Source of the DNA: Bacteroidota bacterium
Lineage (GTDB): Bacteria; Bacteroidota; Bacteroidia; Flavobacteriales; Flavobacteriaceae
Reading direction: 5' to 3'
Length of the DNA: 64,000 nt
NCBI GenBank assembly: GCA_023386585.1
Contig: JAEWJM010000009.1
Location: 88,642-152,641 of the forward strand
Position 1 is the stretch's first letter; each line of letters opens with the position of its first letter. This document shows positions 35,087 to 42,860 of the stretch, piece by piece. The notes beneath the pieces were generated by a model, which saw only the letters and a program-made list of their open reading frames with translations, did not search any database and was not told the origin of the DNA. A program made the translations under genes and the position numbers.

Positions 35087-36442
35087 ATGCGAACACATTT
35101 TATTGCCATTGGCGGAAGCGCGATGCATAACCTTGCCTTGGCACTACACGATAAAGGATACAATGTCACCGGAAGTGACGATGCCATTTTTGAACCTTCA
35201 CGCAGCCGACTTCATAAAAAAGGGCTTCTTCCTGCCGAGCTTGGTTGGTTTCCCGAGAAAATCACCTCCGATATTGAAGCCGTGATCCTCGGAATGCACG
35301 CAAAAGCCGACAATCCCGAATTGCTTCGCGCGCATGAACTCGGGCTACCGATCTATTCGTATCCGGAATTCCTTTACGAACAGTCGAAAAACAAAACGCG
35401 CGTGGTCATCGGCGGGTCGCACGGGAAAACAACTATTACTTCGATGATTTTACATGTGATGAAATACCATCACATTGACGTTGATTTTATGGTTGGCGCA
35501 CAGTTGGAAGGTTTCGATAATATGGTACACCTCACTGCCGAAAATGATTTTATCGTACTTGAAGGCGATGAATATTTATCCTCGGCAATGGACCGCCGAC
35601 CGAAATTCCATCTTTACCAGCCGAATATTGCTTTGATCAGCGGTATCGCGTGGGATCACATCAATGTTTTCCCAACGTATGAAAATTACGTAGATCAGTT
35701 TAAAATCTTCATTGAAAAGATCACCAACGGCGGAATCTTGATTTACAACGCCGAAGATACTGAAGTGAAGAAAATCGCGGAAGAAGCCACGAATGCCATC
35801 CGGAAATTGCCCTATACAACTCCGCACTATTCCGTGCGCGACGGAGTAACAATGCTTGCAACGCCCGAAGGCGATATGCCAATCGAAATCTTCGGCGGCC
35901 ATAACCTGAACAATCTTGCCGGAGCGAAATGGGTTTGCCAGAACATGGGAGTCGACGAAGCCGATTTCTACCAAGCGATTCCAACTTTTAAAGGTGCTTC
36001 GAAACGTCTTGAAAAGATTGGATCGGGCAAGAACCGCGTCGCTTATAAGGATTTTGCGCATTCGCCCAGCAAGGTTTCCGCAACTACGCGCGCCGTTCGC
36101 GAGCAATATCCCGATAGGAAACTTATTGCGTGTCTTGAACTGCATACTTATAGCAGCCTCAATCCCGATTTTCTGAAGGAATATGAAGGCGCTTTGGATG
36201 CTGCCGATGTGGCTGTTGTTTTTTATTCGCCCGAAGCGGTGAAAATCAAAAAACTCGACGCGATTTCTTATGAGCAGATCGAGAAGGCATTTAACAGGAA
36301 CGATTTGGCAATCTACACCAATCCCGACGATTTCAAAAATTACCTTTTTAATCTCGATCTCGACAACTCGGCTTTGCTGCTGATGAGTTCCGGGAATTAT
36401 GGCGGACTCAATTTTGACGATGTCCGCGAGCTGATGAAATAA
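35087..36442 (+). CDS. mpl: Mur ligase of the Mpl type (murein tripeptide ligase)
   Basis: A 451-aa three-domain Mur ligase. The N-terminal nucleotide fold starts HFIAIGGSAMHNLALAL, the ATP loop is IGGSHGKTTITS near residues 110-119, and the central domain has FIVLEGDEYLSSAMDRRPKF and GIAWDHINVFPTYE. The C-terminal domain has YKDFAHSPSKVSATTRAV. The absence of the normal MurC start (GIGGIGMSGIA) and the GSAM opening favour Mpl, which rejoins recycled tripeptide to UDP-N-acetylmuramate, over MurC. This assignment is by pattern only; specificity could differ. It abuts the TPR gene and precedes radC by 39 nt. Confidence 0.8.
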   Translation: MRTHFIAIGGSAMHNLALALHDKGYNVTGSDDAIFEPSRSRLHKKGLLPAELGWFPEKITSDIEAVILGMHAKADNPELLRAHELGLPIYSYPEFLYEQSKNKTRVVIGGSHGKTTITSMILHVMKYHHIDVDFMVGAQLEGFDNMVHLTAENDFIVLEGDEYLSSAMDRRPKFHLYQPNIALISGIAWDHINVFPTYENYVDQFKIFIEKITNGGILIYNAEDTEVKKIAEEATNAIRKLPYTTPHYSVRDGVTMLATPEGDMPIEIFGGHNLNNLAGAKWVCQNMGVDEADFYQAIPTFKGASKRLEKIGSGKNRVAYKDFAHSPSKVSATTRAVREQYPDRKLIACLELHTYSSLNPDFLKEYEGALDAADVAVVFYSPEAVKIKKLDAISYEQIEKAFNRNDLAIYTNPDDFKNYLFNLDLDNSALLLMSSGNYGGLNFDDVRELMK

Positions 36443-36481
36443 TTTTAATATACGCCATGCAAACAATTAAACGCCATACAA

Positions 36482-37177
36482 ATGTCAGAAGTAACTCCAT
36501 TCCCAATCCGAAACTGGTTCGAAGATGACCGGCCGCGGGAAAAACTCGTATTAAAAGGAAAATCTGCACTCACCGATGCAGAGCTGCTTGCGATCCTCAT
36601 TGGGTCGGGAAGTCGAAACGAAACCGCAGTCGGGCTCAGCCAGCGCATGTTGGCCTGCTCCGGGAACAACCTGAATCTATTTGGGAAACTTTCGCTGAAG
36701 CAACTGATGCAATACAAGGGAATCGGTGAAGCCAAGGCGATTACCATTCTCGCCGCGATGGAACTCGGAAGGCGTCGTCGTGCATCCGAAGCGGCCGTAC
36801 TGCAAAAAATCACATCGAGCAAATCGGTTTTCGAATTGATGCAGCCCATTCTCGGCGAGCTTCCGCACGAGGAATTCTGGATCTTATACCTGAACAACTC
36901 GAATAAAGTCATTCTTTCCTCGCAGCTCAGCAAAGGCGGAATTACCGGAACCGTGGTTGATGTTCGGATTGCATTTAAAGTGGCCATCGAGCAAAACGCG
37001 ACCGGGGTAATATTGGTCCACAATCATCCTTCCGGCACTTTGGTCGCAAGCGATGCTGACAAGCAGATTACTAAAAAACTGAAACTGGCGGGTGAACATC
37101 TCGATGTTAAAGTCCTCGACCACGTAATCGTCACCGAAACCAACTATTTCAGTTTTGCAGATGAAGGAATATTATAA
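36482..37177 (+). CDS. radC: RadC family protein (JAB/MPN metalloprotease-like domain)
   Basis: A 231-aa RadC protein. The N-terminal helix-hairpin-helix part reads LTDAELLAILIGSGSRNETAV and YKGIGEAKAITILAAMELGRR. The C-terminal JAMM motif is complete: HNHPSGTLVASDAD provides HxH, Ser and Asp. The original link to DNA repair in E. coli has not held up; the biochemical role is unknown. The stop is directly followed by a hairpin that serves the convergent gene. Confidence 0.93.
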   Translation: MSEVTPFPIRNWFEDDRPREKLVLKGKSALTDAELLAILIGSGSRNETAVGLSQRMLACSGNNLNLFGKLSLKQLMQYKGIGEAKAITILAAMELGRRRRASEAAVLQKITSSKSVFELMQPILGELPHEEFWILYLNNSNKVILSSQLSKGGITGTVVDVRIAFKVAIEQNATGVILVHNHPSGTLVASDADKQITKKLKLAGEHLDVKVLDHVIVTETNYFSFADEGIL

Positions 37178-37198
37178 AAAAAAGCGGCAAAAGCCGCT
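37176..37198 (-). terminator. Terminator of the minus-strand hypothetical gene
   Basis: AGCGGC and GCCGCT (37183-37188, 37193-37198) pair around AAAA; on the minus strand T7 follows. On the plus strand there is no T-run, so radC gains little from it. Confidence 0.75.
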
Positions 37199-37202
37199 AG
37201 TA

Positions 37203-37586
37203 TCAGTGCGCCGGATGCATATTCGGCAACGTATCGGCCAACCACGACCAGAGGTTTCTGCCCTGGAAAAGCCGGTTGATCCCGACGATTGGCGGAAAGG
37301 TAGGTGCCGGCGGTGTCGCTTTGTTTAATTCCGACAAAAAGGCCTGATGCAACGTTTCATCAATGTCGTGCGCCGCAACGGCTTTCACGGTTCCGAGCGA
37401 TTTGATCAAGCGCGCAGCGTTCTGGAAGCACCGCCTGAAATCCTTGCATTTGTATTCCTTGATTATTTTGGTGGTTCCATCATAACGCACTTCTGCAAGC
37501 CAGGCTTCCTTTAGATAATGGGCGTAAAAAAGGGTGTATTTTTGTGTTTGCTCTTCGCTGGAAAGAGTTAGTGTAAAGTATCCCAT
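37203..37586 (-). CDS. Conserved-looking hypothetical protein, 127 aa
   Basis: No family recognised. From the ATG at 37586 the protein begins MGYFTLTLSSEEQTQKYTLF and has a mixed alpha/beta composition without signal peptide or membrane segment. The C-terminal quarter is proline- and tryptophan-rich (PPAPTFPPIVGINRLF, WSWLADTLP). A -7 box ends 23 nt upstream of this ATG and excludes the alternative start at 37628. A terminator follows directly. It is transcribed alone. Confidence 0.65.
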   Translation of the reverse strand: MGYFTLTLSSEEQTQKYTLFYAHYLKEAWLAEVRYDGTTKIIKEYKCKDFRRCFQNAARLIKSLGTVKAVAAHDIDETLHQAFLSELNKATPPAPTFPPIVGINRLFQGRNLWSWLADTLPNMHPAH

Positions 37587-37609
37587 AGCATTGGTATTTT
37601 TGGTTAGGT

Positions 37610-37617
37610 CAAAGATA
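37610..37617 (-). promoter_or_regulatory. -7 box of the 127-aa hypothetical gene
   Basis: TATCTTTG on the minus strand, exact match to TAnnTTTG, 23 nt before the ATG at 37586. Confidence 0.55.
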
Positions 37618-37768
37618 CAACCGGGCATAGAGGCGTTTTTTACAGCATTGAGTCCAAAGATTTACATTATTATGGGATGTTACAAAACCTACCGATTGGA
37701 AAACTTCCATTTATGAAAATGATGTAATACACTTTAAGAATTTTCGTTTCAAAACTTTCAATTAAACG

Positions 37769-37776
37769 TAATTTTG
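37769..37776 (+). promoter_or_regulatory. -7 box 4 nt before the HAD nucleotidase ATG
   Basis: TAATTTTG, exact match, then CAAA and ATG. With the usual box-to-start distance, transcription would begin at or near the A of the ATG. Confidence 0.5.
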
Positions 37777-37780
37777 CAAA

Positions 37781-38464
37781 ATGCGCAATACGATTACCGA
37801 CATCTTTTTTGACCTCGACCACACGCTGTGGGATTTTGAACGCAATTCAGCTTTGGCCTTCAAGCGCATCCTTGAAAAGCATCACATCAACGTTGACCTG
37901 CAGGAATTCCTGTCGCACTATATTCCCCTTAATTTTGCTTATTGGGAAAAGTACCGAAACGACCAGATTTCCCAGGAAGACCTGAGATACCGCAGACTTC
38001 GCGACACTTTCGACCTGATGAAGATTGAAATCTCTGATGAAACGATCAATGCATTATCGGAGGACTATATTCATTATTTGCCGCAGTTCGGGCACCTGTT
38101 TGATGACGCGCTCGACATATTGAATTACCTGCATTCCCGAAAGTACCGCCTTCATATTATTACGAACGGCTTTCACGATGTCCAACACCGGAAAATAACC
38201 AGTTCAGGCATAGGCCATTTTTTTACGACGGTCACCAACTCTGAATCGGCCGGCGTGAAAAAACCGAATCCGTTAATCTTTGAACATGCGCTCAAGGTTT
38301 CCGGTGCCTGCCGCACTAAAAGCCTGATGATCGGCGATTGCATCGAGGCCGATGTCCGCGGAGCGCTTAGCTGCGGAATCGACGCAATACTTTTCGGCGG
38401 AACATGCGATGATGAAAGCATCAAAAAAATCAATACCTTGACCGAGCTAAAAAACTATTTATGA
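37781..38464 (+). CDS. HAD-superfamily hydrolase, YjjG-type nucleotidase
   Basis: A 227-aa HAD phosphatase with all four motifs: FFDLDHTLWDF (nucleophile Asp near 11 and 13), HIITNGFHD, the lysine in SAGVKKPNPLIF, and MIGDCIEADVRGA. The helical cap and the start NTITDIFFDLDHTLWDF match the YjjG group, which removes phosphate from noncanonical pyrimidine nucleotides. The last four bases overlap the start of the next gene (ATGA). Confidence 0.88.
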   Translation: MRNTITDIFFDLDHTLWDFERNSALAFKRILEKHHINVDLQEFLSHYIPLNFAYWEKYRNDQISQEDLRYRRLRDTFDLMKIEISDETINALSEDYIHYLPQFGHLFDDALDILNYLHSRKYRLHIITNGFHDVQHRKITSSGIGHFFTTVTNSESAGVKKPNPLIFEHALKVSGACRTKSLMIGDCIEADVRGALSCGIDAILFGGTCDDESIKKINTLTELKNYL

Positions 38465-39207
38465 TCAAAAAGCTTTTTGCATTGTCGTTCCTGCTCTTCC
38501 AGGGATTCGCATTTGCACAGTCGATCAACGATTATCGGTATGTCAGCATTCCATCCAAGTTTGAGTGGATGAAAGAAACCGACCAATACCTGATGTCTTC
38601 GACGCTAAAGTCGTTTTTCCAGCGTTACGGACTCGAAGCATATCTTGACAATGAGAGCCTTCCAATGGATTTCGCTGGTTCGCCTTGCAATAAAATGTAT
38701 GTCGGCCTGCGGACCAACAATACGCTTTTCACAACAAAGCTCACGATCGAATTAAAAGATTGCACGAACAAAGTTCTGTTTACTTCTGTCGAAGGTACAA
38801 GCCGTGAAAAGGATTTCAAAACCGCGTATACGCAGGCTCTTCGTCAGGCATTTCGCTCTTTTGATGCAATGCACTACAAATACAACGGAAAAACATTAAC
38901 CGAAGCCGCGCCGGCAAAATCGGAAGTCATTTTAGCCGAAAACTTTGAATCGGCAAAACCGGTAGACAGTTTGGCAAAGCCAAGTGAACTCGATGCTGTC
39001 CCAATCGAAAACGGCTATCTTCTAAAGCCTAAGAATCCGGCCACGCCAATGAAAATATTGCGAACTTCTAATCCGGAGTGTTATATCGTCTCGCAGGACA
39101 ACTTCAACGGCGTGGTGATCAACAGGAGCGGAAATTGGTATCTCGAATTTTACGACAAAGGACAATTTTATAGCGCCCGCATGGTGATTAACGGACTCAA
39201 GAATTAA
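38461..39207 (+). CDS. Exported protein of unknown function
   Basis: A 248-aa protein with a clean signal peptide (KKLFALSFLLFQGFAFAQ). The first half contains a repeated alpha/beta pattern (TTKLTIELKDCTNKVLFTS), followed by a linker rich in A, P, E and K and a small C-terminal beta segment (NFNGVVINRSGNWYLEFYD). No family name can be given. ATGA overlap with the HAD gene indicates translational coupling. The stop lies in a TTAA shared with the convergent rarA. Confidence 0.7.
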   Translation: MIKKLFALSFLLFQGFAFAQSINDYRYVSIPSKFEWMKETDQYLMSSTLKSFFQRYGLEAYLDNESLPMDFAGSPCNKMYVGLRTNNTLFTTKLTIELKDCTNKVLFTSVEGTSREKDFKTAYTQALRQAFRSFDAMHYKYNGKTLTEAAPAKSEVILAENFESAKPVDSLAKPSELDAVPIENGYLLKPKNPATPMKILRTSNPECYIVSQDNFNGVVINRSGNWYLEFYDKGQFYSARMVINGLKN

Positions 39208-40481
39208 TATCCGTATTTGTCCCGCCAGCGGTTTCGTAAAAATTCACGGGTCGAATTTTCGCGTGAATTGTTCCCTGGATCATAAATTTTCGTTCCTGAA
39301 ATCTCATCAGGCAAAAACTCTTGTTCGGCAAAATTATTCGCATAGCTGTGGGCGTACTTGTAGTCGTCGCCGTAGCCGAGCTCTTTCATAAGTTTTGTTG
39401 GCGCATTGCGCAAATGCAGCGGGATCGGAAGGTCTCCGGTTTGCTTTACAAGTTGTTGTGCTTTGCCGATCGCCTCATAACTTGCATTGCTTTTTGGTGA
39501 TGTCGCCAGATAAACCGCGCACTGGCTCAGGATGATCCGGCTTTCAGGATATCCAATCGTACTCACAGCCTGGAATGTAGTGTTCGCCATCACCAGCGCC
39601 GTCGGATTTGCATTTCCGATATCTTCACTCGCAAGGATCAGCATTCGGCGGGCAATGAATTTCAGGTCTTCACCGCCTTCGATCATTCGTGCCAGCCAAT
39701 AAACGGCGCCATTCGGATCGCTTCCGCGCATCGATTTTATGAAAGCCGAAATAATATCGTAGTGCTGTTCACCGCTCTTGTCATACAAAACCGTGTTCTG
39801 CTGCGCCAGCTTCATTACTTTTTCATTCGTGATCTCGATTTCGTCGCCGCCTGTTGCGTTAACTACAAGCTCAAAGATATTCAGCAGCTTTCGGCCATCA
39901 CCTCCCGAAAGCCGTAGCAGCGCCTCGGTTTCCTTGAGGTCGATCTTTTTCGACTTAAGCCAGGAATCGGTACGCATGGCACGCTGCAAAAGCGCTTCGA
40001 GATCTTCACGGGTAAAGGCGTTGAGCACGTAAACCTGGCACCGGGAAAGCAACGCGGGAATTACCTCAAAACTCGGATTTTCGGTGGTCGCACCAATCAA
40101 TGTCACCCAGCCCTTTTCAACCGCAGCCAGAAGCGAATCCTGTTGCGATTTGCTGAAGCGATGAATCTCGTCGATAAACAAAATCGGATTCCGCGCCGTG
40201 AAAAGCCCACCCGCCTGTTTCGCCTTATCGATCACATCCCGGATGTCTTTCACCCCAGAGTTGATGGCGCTCAAAACATAGAACGGCCGTTTCGATTCCT
40301 GCGCGATGATCTGTGCCAGCGTCGTTTTGCCCGTTCCGGGCGGTCCCCAAAAAATCAGCGACGGGATTGCGCCCGATTCGATCTGGCGTGTCAGCGAGCC
40401 TTCCGGGCCAACAAGATGTTGCTGGCTGATGTAATCTGAAAGTTGCTGCGGGCGGATTCTTTCCGCTAAAGGTGCGTCCAT
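39204..40481 (-). CDS. rarA: Replication-associated recombination ATPase (RarA/MgsA)
   Basis: A 425-aa AAA+ clamp-loader-like ATPase acting at stalled replication forks. The start is PLAERIRPQQLSDYISQQH, Walker A is FWGPPGTGKTTLAQ, Walker B is ILFIDEIHRFSKSQQD, and sensor 1 is LIGATTENPSFE with the arginine-finger region LLSRCQVY. The C-terminal MgsA domain has GSDPNGAVYWLARMIEGGED. A TAATTTTG box lies exactly 4 nt before the ATG, suggesting a leaderless mRNA. The stop codon shares TTAA with the convergent gene. Confidence 0.95.
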   Translation of the reverse strand: MDAPLAERIRPQQLSDYISQQHLVGPEGSLTRQIESGAIPSLIFWGPPGTGKTTLAQIIAQESKRPFYVLSAINSGVKDIRDVIDKAKQAGGLFTARNPILFIDEIHRFSKSQQDSLLAAVEKGWVTLIGATTENPSFEVIPALLSRCQVYVLNAFTREDLEALLQRAMRTDSWLKSKKIDLKETEALLRLSGGDGRKLLNIFELVVNATGGDEIEITNEKVMKLAQQNTVLYDKSGEQHYDIISAFIKSMRGSDPNGAVYWLARMIEGGEDLKFIARRMLILASEDIGNANPTALVMANTTFQAVSTIGYPESRIILSQCAVYLATSPKSNASYEAIGKAQQLVKQTGDLPIPLHLRNAPTKLMKELGYGDDYKYAHSYANNFAEQEFLPDEISGTKIYDPGNNSRENSTREFLRNRWRDKYGY

Positions 40482-40485
40482 AAAG

Positions 40486-40493
40486 CAAAATTA
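40486..40493 (-). promoter_or_regulatory. -7 box 4 nt before the rarA ATG
   Basis: TAATTTTG on the minus strand followed by CTTT and ATG; exact match with the same 4-nt spacing as the HAD and rlmB genes. Confidence 0.5.
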
Positions 40494-40525
40494 AGTCATT
40501 CGATTTTAATAAATTTATAAAGTTT

Positions 40526-40618
40526 AGGGCGAAGCTTTTCCGGCTCTGCGCTGTATCTTTCACGCCGAACACCGGCGCAAAAGGATGCCGCTGCGATCCG
40601 GGCTAGGCGCGCGTCTGA
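40526..40618. repeat. Dispersed intergenic repeat, family A, copy 5
   Basis: Contains GGGCGAAGC, CCGGCTCTGCGCTGTATC, TTTCACGCC, GGCGCAAAAGGATGCCGC and ATCCGGGCTAGGCGCG. It lies between the divergent rarA and rhomboid genes. Frames that run from here into the rhomboid gene are not genuine starts. Confidence 0.7.
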
Positions 40619-40680
40619 CAAAAGAGCAGTTATATTTTGATGGAGTGTTTTTTGAGAACCGCAAATCCAAACAGCAAATC

Positions 40681-41430
40681 ATGACCGACAATCATTTCCG
40701 GTTTACACCACAGGTCGTACTCCTTCCGTTTATATCGGCGCTTGTGCTCTGGTTGGTCTTTTGGGCAGGCTGGCGGTTCAACATTCCGCTTGACAGCTAC
40801 GGAATCTACCCGCGGGCAGTTGACGGATTAGCCGGTGTGATTTTCAGCCCGTTCATTCACGCCAATCTCGAACATCTGTACAACAACACGTTGCCATTGG
40901 TCATTTTGCTCGCCGCACTGTCGTATTTCTACCGCGAACTCACCTGGAAAATTCTTGGCTGCGGAATACTGCTCACTGGAATTCTCACTTGGATCATAGG
41001 ACGTGAAAGTTATCACATCGGCGCCAGCGGTTTGATTTATGTGTTGGTCAGCTTTATCTTTTTTAAAGGAATAATGACCAAATATTATCGGCTGGTCGCG
41101 CTTTCACTTTTTGTGGTGATGTTTTACGGAAGTCTTGTGTGGTATGTTTTTCCCGACGTCAAGGAAGGAATTTCCTGGGAAGGCCACCTCGCAGGATTTA
41201 TCAGCGGGTTTATCTTCGCCATCCGTTTCAAAACTCCGGAATACAAGAAGATGATCCGCTACGATTGGGAACGTCCGGGTTACGATGCGCAAAGCGACAA
41301 GTTCATGCAGCGCTTCGACGAGGACGGCAATTTCGTAAATCTGCCGCCACCAGAGCCGGCGCCTGAAAATACCGACATTGCAATTCCCGAACCGCCGACG
41401 ATTGTTTATACGTTTAAGTCTAAGGAGTAA
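40681..41430 (+). CDS. Rhomboid family intramembrane serine protease
   Basis: A 249-aa protein from the ATG at 40681 with about six hydrophobic segments. The catalytic dyad is visible: Ser in HIGASGLIYVL and His in EGHLAGFISGF. The HANLEHLYNNTLPL segment is the usual rhomboid motif of helix 2. The C-terminal tail (about 60 residues) is hydrophilic and ends in a proline/glutamate-rich stretch. Its substrates are not known. Confidence 0.88.
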   Translation: MTDNHFRFTPQVVLLPFISALVLWLVFWAGWRFNIPLDSYGIYPRAVDGLAGVIFSPFIHANLEHLYNNTLPLVILLAALSYFYRELTWKILGCGILLTGILTWIIGRESYHIGASGLIYVLVSFIFFKGIMTKYYRLVALSLFVVMFYGSLVWYVFPDVKEGISWEGHLAGFISGFIFAIRFKTPEYKKMIRYDWERPGYDAQSDKFMQRFDEDGNFVNLPPPEPAPENTDIAIPEPPTIVYTFKSKE

Positions 41431-41476
41431 AGTCGAACGTCAAAAGTCGAACGTCAAAAGTCACGGTCGAAAGTTT
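41430..41476. repeat. Short tandem repeat between convergent genes
   Basis: AAAGTCGAACGTC occurs twice with period 15, followed by diverged GTC words (AAAAGTCACGGTCG). A single arm only: no inverted partner was seen nearby. Related in style to the type C elements. Confidence 0.55.
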
Positions 41477-41478
41477 TG

Positions 41479-42213
41479 TTACCTGCGCTGGCGGACTGTT
41501 TCGTAAAGGAATGCACCACAGGCAACCGAGACATTAAGCGATCCGATTGTGCCAAACATGGGAAGTTTTGCTTTTTCGTCGGTGATCTTCAAAACGGAAG
41601 GATTTATTCCGCGGTCCTCAGATCCCATGATGATTGCCAGCGGTTGGTTGAGATCGATATCGTAAATGCTGTCCTCGGTTTTCTCGGTTGCGGCAACCGT
41701 CTTTATTCCGGAGCCCTGAAGGTAAAAAATGGCATCTTTAATATGGCTGACCTTACAAATTGGAACATTGAAAACTGCTCCTGCCGAGGTTTTTACAGTG
41801 TCGCCGTTTACAGGTGCAGATCCTTGTTTCTGGATTATAATCGCTGAAACGCCGGTACATTCGGCGGTACGGATGATCGCTCCAAAGTTCCGTGCATCGG
41901 AAAGCTGGTCAAGGATCAGGAACAATGGTATTTTGTCGGATTCCAAAACGTCGGAAACAAGTTTTTCCAAATCGTGGAAGGCGACTGGAGAAATCGTTGC
42001 AATGGCACCTTGATGGTTTCCGTGCGTCATCCGGTCGAGTTTTTCAACAGGGACGTAAGCAAAATTGACTTCGTTTCGTTTCATCACCTTCATTAGGTCC
42101 TTCATTAGTTCACCCGAAGCTTCCTTCTGAATAAATACTTTATCCACTTCTTTCCCCGACTGGATTGCCTCAATAATGGCGCGAATGCCGAAAATCTGAT
42201 GTTCTTTTTCCAT
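41479..42213 (-). CDS. rlmB: SpoU-family 23S rRNA 2'-O-methyltransferase
   Basis: A 244-aa SPOUT methyltransferase, most likely modifying G2251 of 23S rRNA. The N-terminal substrate-binding domain is QIFGIRAIIEAIQSG. The knotted SAM domain has motif 1 LDQLSDARNFGAIIRTAEC, motif 2 AIIMGSEDRGINPSVL and motif 3 PMFGTIGSLNVSVACG. All are normal. A TACCTTTG box ends 4 nt before the ATG. Confidence 0.92.
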   Translation of the reverse strand: MEKEHQIFGIRAIIEAIQSGKEVDKVFIQKEASGELMKDLMKVMKRNEVNFAYVPVEKLDRMTHGNHQGAIATISPVAFHDLEKLVSDVLESDKIPLFLILDQLSDARNFGAIIRTAECTGVSAIIIQKQGSAPVNGDTVKTSAGAVFNVPICKVSHIKDAIFYLQGSGIKTVAATEKTEDSIYDIDLNQPLAIIMGSEDRGINPSVLKITDEKAKLPMFGTIGSLNVSVACGAFLYETVRQRR

Positions 42214-42217
42214 GGCG

Positions 42218-42225
42218 CAAAGGTA
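42218..42225 (-). promoter_or_regulatory. -7 box 4 nt before the rlmB ATG
   Basis: TACCTTTG on the minus strand, then CGCC and ATG. The -33 region falls in the CAGTTTAC-type repeat at 42230-42260 and holds no TTTG. Confidence 0.5.
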
Positions 42226-42229
42226 GAAA

Positions 42230-42520
42230 TTAGTTTACAGTTTACAGTTTTCAGTTTGCAGTTGCTGAATAACCTGCAAATGACCCTTGATTATTTTTAG
42301 AACGAGTTACAAAATTGGAGGAAGAGCACGGCAAATTGCTGTCTAACATTTCGTTCAACACTTTAAAAATGGGTCATTTTATCTGAGAAAACAGGTTGTT
42401 TTTCCGCAATACTGTGTGCCGGGAATGGGGTAAATTACCTTCAGGGAAGGGGCAAATGTGGTCCCTACGGATTTTCGAATACATTACGTGCGGAAAAGCC
42501 GTAAAATTTCAAATTTTAGG
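42230..42520 (+). repeat. Tandem duplicated intergenic unit, first copy (contains family B copy B3)
   Basis: Starts with repeats of the word CAGTTTAC, then GTTGCTGAATAACCTGC, GAACGAGTTACAAAATTGG and GAGCACGGCAAATTGCTG, and ends with the family B element (from about 42391, core at 42438-42453, hairpin 42489-42493/42499-42503). The same unit follows 342 bp later with about 90 percent identity by eye. Confidence 0.85.
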
Positions 42521-42572
42521 AAACGAAAAGAATGACCACAGAAGATGCTTGTTTGAAGTTGGAAAGTTTGAG

Positions 42573-42860
42573 CAGTTTACAGTTTACGGTTTACGGTTTA
42601 CAGTTGCTGAATAACCTGCGAATGACCCTTGTTTATTTTTAGAACGAGTTACAAAATTGGAGGAAGAGCACGGCAAATTGCTGTCTAACATTTCGTTCAA
42701 CACCTTAGTAATGGGTCTTTTATCTGAGAAAATAGGTTGTTTTTCCGCAATACTGTGTGCCGAAAATGGGGTAAATTACCTTCAGGGAAGGGGCAATGCG
42801 GTCCCTACAGATTTCCGAAATACATTCCGTATGGCAAAGCCGTAAAATTTCAAATTTTAG
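42573..42860 (+). repeat. Tandem duplicated intergenic unit, second copy (contains family B copy B4)
   Basis: Same order as the first copy. The family B core is at 42779-42794. Its terminal hairpin has changed to a 6-bp stem, 42830-42835 with 42839-42844, closing a 3-nt loop. The unit runs into the convergent Omp85 gene and supplies its stop codon (42857-42859). Confidence 0.85.
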
